DNA of 10,478 nt, taken from Patescibacteria group bacterium (GTDB taxonomy: Bacteria; Patescibacteriota; Microgenomatia; UBA1400; PJMF01). The position numbers and the translations under genes are program-made. Each line of letters opens with the position of its first letter. The first letter of the stretch is position 1. Below the pieces are notes generated by a model. The model ran no database searches. It saw nothing but the letters and a program-made list of their open reading frames with translations, and was not told where the DNA came from. This document shows positions 5,285-10,478 of this stretch, piece after piece. The stretch covers positions 1 through 10,478 of the forward strand of contig JAHIVL010000047.1 of the NCBI GenBank assembly GCA_018816485.1. The letters run 5' to 3'.

Positions 5285-5313
5285 TTGACATAAAAAATTA
5301 TTATTGCCAGACT
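5285..5313 (+). promoter_or_regulatory. Promoter of the 5321 gene
   Basis: A perfect TTGACA (5285-5290) is followed after 17 bases by CAGACT, a weak -10 that ends 7 bases before the ATG. Spacing and distance to the start codon fit the leaderless pattern; the -10 match itself is poor. Confidence 0.4.
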
Positions 5314-5320
5314 GTTGGAT

Positions 5321-6034
5321 ATGCAAAATACAGAAAAATGGGGTAACAATGAGGAGGCTCAAAAAAGAGCAATAGCCGAAGACGAATTGGCTGAAAAGAC
5401 AATTGATGAGACTTATATTAATAATGGAAATTATAATAGACCTGTAGCTTCTGAAGAAACTCTAACTTATTTAAAAACACGCGATGAAGTGAATCAAGAA
5501 GGACTTGATGATATTGCTCAAACTGTACCAGAAGTTATTTCAGGTGAAAAAAAACCACTTTCTTATGTAATGGAACAAATTTCTAAAGAAATTGATGAAA
5601 TACAAAAAAGCGATGAGGTTTTATACGAAAGCTTCATTGATGAAATGCTTGCCTCTAGAGAACTTCGAAACAGCTTGCCAAAAGAGACGGATTTTGCAAT
5701 CATTATAGAAGCATTTAATTCAATATTTGGATTTGATAAATATAATGGAAGATCAGATTTTGCAGGTGATGGATTTGAAAACTATGGAGTAGACTTCTTA
5801 TTTGAATTATCAGACAAAAATGATGATACATCTAAAAAATCATTAGATGCAATTTTTAGCACTGGGTGGAAAGGTGTTATAACTGCGGCATATTTTGGCA
5901 AAAGCTTGACAACGGAGTTTAGTGTAGAGAAAGAACAACATGTTGCAGCAAGAAAATTATTTGATGCTAAAATTGCCTTATACAGAGAACAAAAAAGATC
6001 AGAGTCATCAATGGATTCGAATGATAAAGAATAA
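5321..6034 (+). CDS. Unrecognised acidic cytoplasmic protein
   Basis: The protein has 237 residues from the ATG at 5321; a TTG two codons earlier is possible but the ATG fits the promoter better. There is no signal peptide, membrane segment or known catalytic motif. The first 45 residues are very charged and likely disordered (KWGNNEEAQKRAIAEDELAE). A helical middle (about 75-115) is followed by a more globular stretch with hydrophobic and aromatic residues (FAIIIEAFNSIFGFDKYNG and FSTGWKGVITAAYFGKSLTT), and a charged tail. It begins the only multi-gene segment of the array and is followed after 29 bases by a second acidic protein with its own promoter. The overall style resembles the 3379 product, but no clear homology can be seen by eye. 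Confidence 0.6.
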   Translation: MQNTEKWGNNEEAQKRAIAEDELAEKTIDETYINNGNYNRPVASEETLTYLKTRDEVNQEGLDDIAQTVPEVISGEKKPLSYVMEQISKEIDEIQKSDEVLYESFIDEMLASRELRNSLPKETDFAIIIEAFNSIFGFDKYNGRSDFAGDGFENYGVDFLFELSDKNDDTSKKSLDAIFSTGWKGVITAAYFGKSLTTEFSVEKEQHVAARKLFDAKIALYREQKRSESSMDSNDKE

Positions 6035-6047
6035 ATATAATCTTTTA

Positions 6048-6056
6048 TGATACAAT
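6048..6056 (+). promoter_or_regulatory. Extended -10 promoter of the 6064 gene; decides its start
   Basis: TGATACAAT is followed by 7 bases and the ATG at 6064. The in-frame ATG at 6058 lies only 1 base after the box and would not be fully transcribed. Confidence 0.5.
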
Positions 6057-6063
6057 CATGATC

Positions 6064-6741
6064 ATGACATCTACTCAAGAAAAGTTTCACGATAGAAAAC
6101 ACGGAGATGGAAATCTTAATCTTGAACCATCCGTAGAAAGTGATGAACGTAATTCATATTTTCAAATTCTACAAGAAATTTTATCAGCAGTTAACCTTAA
6201 TTTTGATTTAACCGATAATATTAAAGTAGACAATGCTTTACTTGCAATCAAACAACGACTAGCCTTAGGTTTTTCCAATGGTTGTCCTTGGCCTGAAAAA
6301 GAAACTGTTAAATTCATTAAAAAACAAGAAGATGAAATACTCGACTTAGATAAACTTGCAGAATTGGTCTTAGAAAGTGGCCGATCTGATGCTCAATGCA
6401 ATGTTCTATACCAAGAAATCTTAAAATATGCCAATCAAACTTTAAGAAGTGAATTGCAACTCCTAAAAGTAGCTGAAAAACTCGATGGACAAGAAAATGA
6501 AAACTTACCTGAAGAGAGAGTCGTCCCAATTAATGTTAAATCTAAAAATAAAATTCTAGTAGCAGGAATGGCTTATGACCCAGTTTATGTTGACATCTTA
6601 GTTCCTTTACAAGAATTGATTGTTGGAGCTGAAGATCAGCAAATTGCCTATAACAAAGTACTAAAGTTTATAATTAAGGAATCGTATGAGTCTGACGATA
6701 TAGAAAAGTTGATAGAAAAAACTAAAAAATTTCTAGAATAA
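6064..6741 (+). CDS. Unrecognised acidic helical protein
   Basis: The protein has 225 residues from the ATG at 6064, preferred over 6058 because of the promoter position. It is soluble, mostly helical and acidic, with no signal peptide or membrane segment. Leu/Glu-rich heptad-like stretches occur around residues 90-150 (DEILDLDKLAELVLESGRS and NQTLRSELQLLKVAEKL), and a C-terminal helix is rich in Lys (IEKLIEKTKKFLE). A motif-like turn, GFSNGCPWPEKETVKF, lies at about 68-83. No enzyme signature is recognised. It is separated by 29 bases from the preceding acidic gene and may be functionally linked to it, since the two share a segment with no A or B site between them. Confidence 0.6.
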   Translation: MTSTQEKFHDRKHGDGNLNLEPSVESDERNSYFQILQEILSAVNLNFDLTDNIKVDNALLAIKQRLALGFSNGCPWPEKETVKFIKKQEDEILDLDKLAELVLESGRSDAQCNVLYQEILKYANQTLRSELQLLKVAEKLDGQENENLPEERVVPINVKSKNKILVAGMAYDPVYVDILVPLQELIVGAEDQQIAYNKVLKFIIKESYESDDIEKLIEKTKKFLE

Positions 6742-6926
6742 AGATTGCTATCAAAACAACAATCATTTATCACAGACATTCAATACAGGGATATACAAGT
6801 TTCTTATCGATTCCACTATGGAGTTTAGCAGGAGCACTATTTTGGTTACTTGCTAAAGTGTTTGTTTAAAAAAATAGGTTCTAATTTGATATAATGTTGT
6901 CGACACATGAAAAACTCAATATATTT
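6742..6926 (+). other. Intergenic stretch with no convincing gene
   Basis: No start-codon ORF is seen. A translation around 6801-6865 is hydrophobic (for example LSIPLWSLAGALF) and could be the debris of a membrane protein. A good extended -10, TGATATAAT (6886-6894), precedes a 19-codon ORF starting at 6907 (MKNSIYFVIILNYATTNFL, stop at 6964), which is in frame with the next gene but closed by TAA. Confidence 0.35.
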
Positions 6927-6935
6927 TGTGATAAT
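6927..6935 (+). promoter_or_regulatory. Extended -10 promoter of the 6944 gene
   Basis: TGTGATAAT (extended -10 with G in the first box position) ends 8 bases before the ATG at 6944, matching the leaderless arrangement of other cargo genes. Confidence 0.4.
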
Positions 6936-6943
6936 ATTAAACT

Positions 6944-7752
6944 ATGCAACAACAAATTTCTTATAATACTGCTTGCCAAAAAGATTAAAATCAAATAATC
7001 AACATATTGCAATTACACTATTATCTATTGGGATGATTATTCTAGTCTTTATATGTGGTTTTATTGTATCAAAATATTACTACCAATCTCAATCATCAAC
7101 TAAATTGATTGAGAAAACAGCTAACACTGTTGTTGCCATCCCAAATGACACAAAAGAAACAAAAATAGATAAACGACGCAAAGAAATTCGTGGAAACTAT
7201 GATTTGCCCTATGACGTCTTTTTTATTAATGAAGATATATTAGAAAATAATCAGGGATTGATCGAAGTAAAAAGAAATGATGGCACAAGCATCAAAATGA
7301 GTGATAAATATAGTGAATTTAATAGTTCAGTTTTATTAGATTTTAGTGATAATAATTACCTTTTTCTTGAGTCTCCTTCATATCAGTCAAGTAATATAAC
7401 AATATATTCTCTATCTTCTCAAAAAAAACTTGTAAATTTCTGTATGTTTACTGGAAATTCAACGTCTGGAAACGAAATCATCAGATGGAACAATTTGATA
7501 TTTTTTTCTGAATGTCATCAGAATGAAAATAGAACAGAATCTGTAGCCAGTGATATATCCTACGTAAACTTAGAAACTGGAGAAATAACTAAAATTCTTG
7601 AGTCGAATGACTTAGTTGAATATGGAAATATTTACCTCAAAGAAAATACCCTAATATACAACTCAATTAGCGTCAATAACCCATCAATGTGGAAAACAGA
7701 TTACCCTAAAAAAATAATCCATGAATCCGAACTTGATCTTAAAACACTTTAA
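6944..7752 (+). pseudogene. Membrane-anchored, propeller-like extracytoplasmic protein with a likely 5' frameshift
   Basis: The open frame from a TTG at 6973 gives 259 residues: a basic start, one transmembrane helix at about 11-36 (ITLLSIGMIILVFICGFIVS), then a domain of alternating beta-strand patterns (NYLFLESPSYQSSNITIYSL, ISYVNLETGEITKIL, NIYLKENTLIYNSIS). Layout and blade-like strands recall the 1827 protein, so a divergent relative is plausible. The TTG lacks any ribosome site. The well-placed ATG at 6944 reads MQQQISYNTA and then runs into a stop at 6986. One extra T in GCTTGCC (6971-6977) would fuse it in frame to LPKRLKSNN. So either a base was lost (mutation or sequencing error) or the TTG is used. 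The C-terminus ends just before A5 and may be cut short. Confidence 0.5.
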
Positions 7753-7753
7753 A

Positions 7754-7783
7754 AAGTTCCAACATTGTCCCATACTGCCAACA
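7754..7783 (+). repeat. A5 site
   Basis: 30 bases with AAGTTCCAACATT, GTCCCATA, variable pair CT and GCCAACA (G to A in the otherwise fixed GACA). It begins one base after the stop codon of the preceding gene. TTTCACTTGA follows at the fifth base (7788-7797), as after A2. Confidence 0.75.
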
Positions 7784-7831
7784 ATTTTTTCACTTGAAGT
7801 AAATTCTACATAGAACATTGGAAACTAGAAC

Positions 7832-8557
7832 CTAATTTTTAATAAACGAGTCAATGATACCCATTACTTTAACTTCATTATCTCTAACACAATTGTGACC
7901 AGCATTTTTTATCACTTTTAAGTTTTTTATATTAAAATTTTTCGCCTCTTGCAAATAATGATCTTTTTTTCCATAAATAAAACTTGTTGAATAAATATAT
8001 TCTTCAAAATAAGACTCACTCTTTATTAATCCTATCAAAGAATCAAATGCCCCTGTTAAAGTAACATTCTCTCCATTAAAAACTGCTTTTCTATCATTTG
8101 TAATTGTTTTTAATGCCTTATTTACAACAAGATTTTTGAAAGTTTTTGATTTTCTCAACAAAGAAAAAATACTAGAATTTAAAAGCAATACTTTTGCCCA
8201 TAATGAGATTTTATAAGAGCTAACTGGACTTCCTACAAATATTTTTTTAAAATCATTTGGATACAGTTTTTCTAACTCCATTATCAGTCTACAACCCATT
8301 GAGAAACCAACTAAAACTTGTTCACCATTTATTTTTTTAAGTTCTCTATGAATTTCATTGCAATAATGAGAAAAATTATAAAATGACTCTGAATTTTTAT
8401 TGTCCAAGTAACCAGGTAAATGAATTGAATAAACAATATATTTTTGACTTAGTAGTTTTAAAAATTTGTTTTCATTCTCAATTGGATGAATCCAACCTGG
8501 GAATGCAATAAGAGCTGTGGATCCACTACCATATTTTTTAAATACTATTTTTGACAT
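7832..8557 (-). CDS. Alpha/beta-hydrolase fold enzyme
   Basis: The protein has 241 residues, a normal length for a compact alpha/beta hydrolase. The fold's landmarks are in order: an N-terminal strand and oxyanion turn (ALIAFPGWIHP, 15-25), SIHLPGY (44-50), the nucleophile elbow GFSMG with Ser86, the acid in YGKKDHYL (Asp199) and the catalytic His in NAGHN (His221). The triad is complete. It has no signal peptide and should act in the cytoplasm as an esterase, lipase or C-C hydrolase; the pattern is near BioH/MhpC-type enzymes but substrate cannot be assigned. The start lies 6 bases after TGATATACT on the minus strand, implying leaderless transcription. The gene is convergent with the 6944 gene, from which it is separated by A5. 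Confidence 0.85.
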   Translation of the reverse strand: MSKIVFKKYGSGSTALIAFPGWIHPIENENKFLKLLSQKYIVYSIHLPGYLDNKNSESFYNFSHYCNEIHRELKKINGEQVLVGFSMGCRLIMELEKLYPNDFKKIFVGSPVSSYKISLWAKVLLLNSSIFSLLRKSKTFKNLVVNKALKTITNDRKAVFNGENVTLTGAFDSLIGLIKSESYFEEYIYSTSFIYGKKDHYLQEAKNFNIKNLKVIKNAGHNCVRDNEVKVMGIIDSFIKN

Positions 8558-8563
8558 GTTTGA

Positions 8564-8572
8564 AGTATATCA
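8564..8572 (-). promoter_or_regulatory. Extended -10 promoter of the hydrolase gene (leaderless)
   Basis: TGATATACT on the minus strand, then TCAAAC, then ATG at 8557. It is identical in box and spacing to the promoter at 3364-3372. Confidence 0.55.
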
Positions 8573-8603
8573 TTTTGACTAGATCTTGATGCAAACACAT
8601 TCT

Positions 8604-8614
8604 CCGACAAAGTA
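8604..8614 (+). repeat. Possible remnant of a site end
   Basis: CCGACAAAGTA matches exactly the end of A4 and the first five bases after it (4984-4994). What precedes it (CACATTCT) is only vaguely like an A or B core. It would separate the hydrolase from the 8947 gene. Confidence 0.2.
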
Positions 8615-8703
8615 GCTAAATTAGATAAAAACCAAATATGGGTTTGGAATAAACTGAAAAAGAGTGGCAACGACCAATGATAGATACAGTCCTACTTTTT
8701 GTA

Positions 8704-8865
8704 TTAGGCTCTGACTATTTTTTCTCTCTGAGAAGCTCGCTTCTCGCTATCAGTTTTACCCAAAAGTGTTTTGAGTAATGAAACGGATATTGAGCGCATA
8801 TCCTTTGGCTCAGTTTTTAAATCAATATTCAAAATATCATCTAGCAATTTTTCTGTCCTGGTCAT
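8704..8865 (-). CDS. Possible small basic protein of 53 residues
   Basis: An open frame begins MTRTEKLLDDILNIDLKTEP and ends SEKRASQREKIVRA. It is helical, amphipathic and charged, with no recognisable family. The frame stays open upstream to 8997, but that part overlaps the promoter and 5' end of the plus-strand gene at 8947, so the internal ATG at 8865 is preferred. Evidence for expression is thin: the -10-like CTCAAT 6 bases before the ATG is weak. A perfect 7-bp inverted repeat, GAGAAGC-TC-GCTTCTC (8730-8745), lies in its 3' part. The rest of 8558-8946 holds the hydrolase promoter, the possible site remnant at 8604 and the promoter of the next gene. Confidence 0.3.
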   Translation of the reverse strand: MTRTEKLLDDILNIDLKTEPKDMRSISVSLLKTLLGKTDSEKRASQREKIVRA

Positions 8866-8891
8866 AAAACTATTGAGATGAGAATTTAATC

Positions 8892-8920
8892 TTGATTTTA
8901 TTACTACTATTTTGTATAAG
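8892..8920 (+). promoter_or_regulatory. Promoter of the 8947 gene
   Basis: TTGATT (8892-8897), 17 bases, then TATAAG (8915-8920) directly preceded by TG. AAAGG at 8936-8940, 6 bases before the ATG, gives this gene a real Shine-Dalgarno site and a leader of about 20 bases, unlike most of the cargo. Confidence 0.5.
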
Positions 8921-8946
8921 TGGAGTACTAATAGTAAAGGACAAAA

Positions 8947-9255
8947 ATGCATAATAGTGTAGATTCTGGCAATGTTTTTAGAGGTGCTAGTATTCATAAT
9001 TTTTTAATCAGAAAAGATTTTAGTATGGTACCGGAATATTTCTTTTATAACATAGATAAAATGATTTCATACTTCCTGTCAGTTTCAGAAAAAGTAGAAA
9101 ATGAAGATCTAAATGGCTCAGATTTAATTTTTCTAAATGATTTTGTAGAAGCAGTGAGTAGAGAATTAAAACTTTACACTGATAATGAAGAAGTTCCAAA
9201 ATGGATTACAGAATTTATACGAGTTGTTTCAAACAAAATACTGATACCTGGTTAA
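8947..9255 (+). CDS. Small unrecognised acidic protein
   Basis: The protein has 102 residues, with promoter and ribosome site both well placed. It is soluble and probably all-helical: amphipathic stretches such as FFYNIDKMISYFLSVSEKV and LIFLNDFVEAVSRELKLY are followed by VPKWITEFIRVVSNK. There is no enzyme motif, signal peptide or membrane helix. It ends 9 bases before A6, so it is the terminal gene of its segment. Size and helical, acidic make-up would suit a small regulatory or immunity-type protein, but nothing in the sequence shows this. Confidence 0.6.
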   Translation: MHNSVDSGNVFRGASIHNFLIRKDFSMVPEYFFYNIDKMISYFLSVSEKVENEDLNGSDLIFLNDFVEAVSRELKLYTDNEEVPKWITEFIRVVSNKILIPG

Positions 9256-9264
9256 GCTTCAGCC

Positions 9265-9294
9265 AAGTTCCAACATTATCCCATACCCCCGACA
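9265..9294 (+). repeat. A6 site
   Basis: 30 bases: AAGTTCCAACATT, ATCCCATA, then CCCCCGACA. It has drifted more than A1-A4 (G to A in GTCC, G to C before CCGACA). No terminator follows. Confidence 0.7.
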
Positions 9295-9317
9295 TCAGTT
9301 TGCTTCACATTATTCAA

Positions 9318-9972
9318 CTATTTTCTAGCAATAAGAATGAGAGAGTAGCTAAAATAATTATCAAGCACCGTGCCTTTTTCAATATTAACTGCTTTCAATG
9401 ATTTTGGTTTTCCGACCTTAAAAAATCTTCTTAAGAAATTAGCAGGAAGCAAAAATTGAAATAAGCTCATGATTTGAATTAATACAAATATCTTTTAACT
9501 CTTTTCTTGAATATGGATATTCTTCTCCAAACTTCCACGTACCAAAAAACTCTGAAATAAATTTGTAGATTCTATATGGAGGATTATATTTATTTGGAAC
9601 AATTATAATGGCAATTCCATTTTTTTTAATCTGTTGTGGAAAATCCAGTGCGTCGCCTAAAACATATTCTGCCTTCAATTTATTATTCTTAAAAAATTCT
9701 TTTGCTCTTTTCAAAGCTTTTGGAGAATAATCTAACAGAGTAGACTTCGCACCCTCACTTGCTAACAAAGCAGCATATGTACCTATTCCAGATCCTATTT
9801 CAATTACTTTTAAATTTTTGAGATTCCCAAACTCTTTTGAAAGTCTAGTCTTTATTCTAGACCAACGAATTGTAGCTCTTTCAACTTCTAAAATACTTAT
9901 GTCTTCAGTATCAAGGCCCACATCACTCCAAACCTCATCCCATACTTTAATCGTATTTTTTTTGACCCTCAT
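9318..9972 (-). pseudogene. Class I SAM-dependent methyltransferase, broken by a frameshift and an internal deletion
   Basis: From the ATG at 9972 the frame gives 177 residues to a TAA at 9439. Motif I is clear (VIEIGSGIGTY, 56-66), followed by the acidic residue after beta 2 (LLDYSP, D81) and GDALDF (106-111). Two lesions are visible. First, PQQIKKNGIAIIIVPNKY joins the end of the motif II region to the strand normally found after motif IV, so about 30-40 residues covering motif IV appear deleted in frame. Second, after ISIFA the frame is lost, but another minus frame (9449-9318) continues LPANFLRRFFKVGKPKSLK to VLDNYFSYSLILIARK and a TAG, a typical methyltransferase C-terminus. The product is probably inactive. 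It sits between A6 and A7, facing left. Confidence 0.75.
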
Positions 9973-9978
9973 TCGCCT

Positions 9979-9987
9979 ATCATATCA
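9979..9987 (-). promoter_or_regulatory. Extended -10 promoter of the methyltransferase (leaderless)
   Basis: TGATATGAT on the minus strand, 6 bases (AGGCGA), then ATG at 9972. The promoter looks intact although the gene is damaged. Confidence 0.5.
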
Positions 9988-10017
9988 TTGCTCACAATAA
10001 ATATTGAAAAACAAAAT

Positions 10018-10047
10018 AAGTTCCAACATTGTCCCATACTCACAGCA
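10018..10047 (+). repeat. A7: terminal site at the right end of the array
   Basis: The first 22 bases match the family (AAGTTCCAACATT, GTCCCATAC), but the end reads TCACAGCA instead of GCCGACA. This is the only A site with a changed right half. It probably marks the junction with chromosomal sequence, or a worn-out site. Confidence 0.65.
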
Positions 10048-10078
10048 TATATATTAACTATAAGCAAACAAAAAGAGT

Positions 10079-10084
10079 TATAAT
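10079..10084 (+). promoter_or_regulatory. -10 box of the ABC transporter gene
   Basis: A perfect TATAAT, 23 bases before the ATG at 10108, giving a short leader of about 17 bases. No clear -35 box is seen. It lies outside the array, just right of A7. Confidence 0.45.
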
Positions 10085-10107
10085 GTTTTTGTAAACAAAA
10101 AATAATT

Positions 10108-10478
10108 ATGTCAGTTTTTAAACGTCTCTACCATTTTATTTGGCAACGCAAATGGCCATTCATCCTCGGTACCATTCCTATGGTGAGTGCTATGTGTCTA
10201 TATAATTTGGCACCATTTTTTGTCAAGTGGCTTACTCAAGCAGTGCAAGATGGTTTGATGGAGCATGCTTTTCAATTAGTCCTCACTTTCGGCTTAATTC
10301 TTTTCGTCAGCAACCTGCTGGAAAACATTGGCTACTATATCACTGACAAAAATATGGTTGGTACTTCCAATGATATCTCCAAAGCAGTTTTAACTCATAT
10401 TCACAACCTAGATTTTGCTTATCACACCAATAAAAGTTCTGGTAAATTAATCAGTTTGATGAAAAGAGGCGATGATGC
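10108..10478 (+). CDS. ABC transporter (exporter type), N-terminal membrane part; runs off the right edge
   Basis: The first 123 residues are visible. A basic cytoplasmic start (MSVFKRLYHFIWQRKW) leads into helix 1 (about 17-37), a loop with WLTQAVQDGLMEHA and helix 2 (about 52-78, including LVLTFGLILFVSNLLENIGY). Then comes the conserved intracellular stretch LDFAYHTNKSSGKLISLMKR GDD, which is characteristic of type I exporter membrane domains (fused ABC_membrane/ATPase proteins such as MsbA-like exporters). The ATPase domain lies beyond the window. Base composition is noticeably less AT-rich than the cargo genes, supporting that chromosomal sequence resumes here. Substrate cannot be inferred. 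Confidence 0.8.
   Translation, partial: MSVFKRLYHFIWQRKWPFILGTIPMVSAMCLYNLAPFFVKWLTQAVQDGLMEHAFQLVLTFGLILFVSNLLENIGYYITDKNMVGTSNDISKAVLTHIHNLDFAYHTNKSSGKLISLMKRGDD

Larger units (their letters stand above)
375..10047 (+). mobile_element. tRNA-Pro-anchored tandem cassette array (12 site-like repeats)
   Basis: About 9.7 kb between the 3' end of tRNA-Pro and an ABC transporter gene is divided by twelve same-orientation repeats. These are the tRNA end (375-392), four B elements (ending 566, 738, 4165, 5181) and seven A sites (1710, 3253, 3998, 4960, 7754, 9265, 10018). Segments between them carry zero to three genes on either strand, usually with their own promoters, and several start with a terminator hairpin. 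Cargo functions are unrelated and two cargo genes look damaged. The arrangement suggests stepwise addition by a site-specific recombinase acting from elsewhere, since no integrase, transposase or relaxase is present. A known integron is less likely because the repeats lack GTTRRRY and RYYYAAC boxes. The interpretation is inference from the repeat layout; the repeats themselves are directly visible. Confidence 0.7.

Noticed and set aside
6744..6868. Hydrophobic translation suggesting a small membrane protein
   Set aside because: No ATG/GTG/TTG start in the hydrophobic frame, and the frame does not close at a plausible place; treated as possible debris only.
8730..8745. Perfect inverted repeat GAGAAGC-TC-GCTTCTC
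   Set aside because: No T run follows on either strand in the needed direction, and it lies inside a possible small ORF; a 2-base loop hairpin of unknown meaning.
9201..9401. 66-codon frame spanning the end of the 8947 gene, A6 and the methyltransferase 3' end
   Set aside because: It overlaps a supported gene in another frame and crosses a repeat; no start signals.
1710..10047. A sites considered as integron attC or as Xer dif/pdif sites
   Set aside because: No GTTRRRY/RYYYAAC boxes and no long palindrome within the 30 bases; no resemblance to the dif TATAAT/ATTATG-type arms. Functional analogy remains possible.
1..10478. TGA recoded as an amino acid, as in some CPR lineages
   Set aside because: No gene here ends in TGA, but no frame needs TGA read-through either; glycine and tryptophan use normal codons. 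The sample is too small to claim more.

Overview
The window looks like a piece of an AT-rich bacterial chromosome. A small-genome lineage such as the Candidate Phyla Radiation (Patescibacteria) would fit: many genes appear to be transcribed without a leader, several short proteins are unrecognisable, and stop codons are mostly TAA. This placement is inference; no marker gene in the window fixes the taxon. The standard code fits all genes.

Left flank (1-392): the 5' end of an MFS-type transporter on the minus strand, then divergent tRNA-Leu(UAA) and tRNA-Pro(UGG), probably one transcript. Right flank (from 10108): the start of an ABC exporter, visibly less AT-rich than the middle.

Middle (375-10047): a tandem array of cassettes that begins inside the 3' end of tRNA-Pro. 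Twelve recombination-site-like repeats lie in the same orientation. Five end in the last 16 bases of tRNA-Pro plus CA (AGTCCTGTCTCCCCGACA, one copy with a single change): the tRNA itself and the four B elements. Seven are a second 30-base family (A sites: AAGTTCCAACAT, then GTCCCATA, two variable bases, GCCGACA). The two families share the GTCC...CCGACA frame. Seven of the twelve are followed at once by a bidirectional terminator hairpin. Between sites lie zero to three genes, on either strand, most with their own promoter. The cargo has no common theme: a cytidylyltransferase-deaminase fusion, two membrane-anchored propeller-like proteins, a HAD phosphatase, an alpha/beta hydrolase, a broken methyltransferase and several unrecognised acidic proteins.

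The layout resembles an integron cassette array or a stack of tRNA-targeting integrative elements, but the sites match neither integron attC consensus boxes nor dif as I know them, and no recombinase is encoded here. The strongest evidence for site-specific joining is a 71-bp perfect duplication (561-631 and 4022-4092). Its left neighbour is a tRNA-type site in one copy and an A site in the other, so the break lies at the shared CCGACA. The genes probably do not form a pathway; what unites them is how they were acquired.
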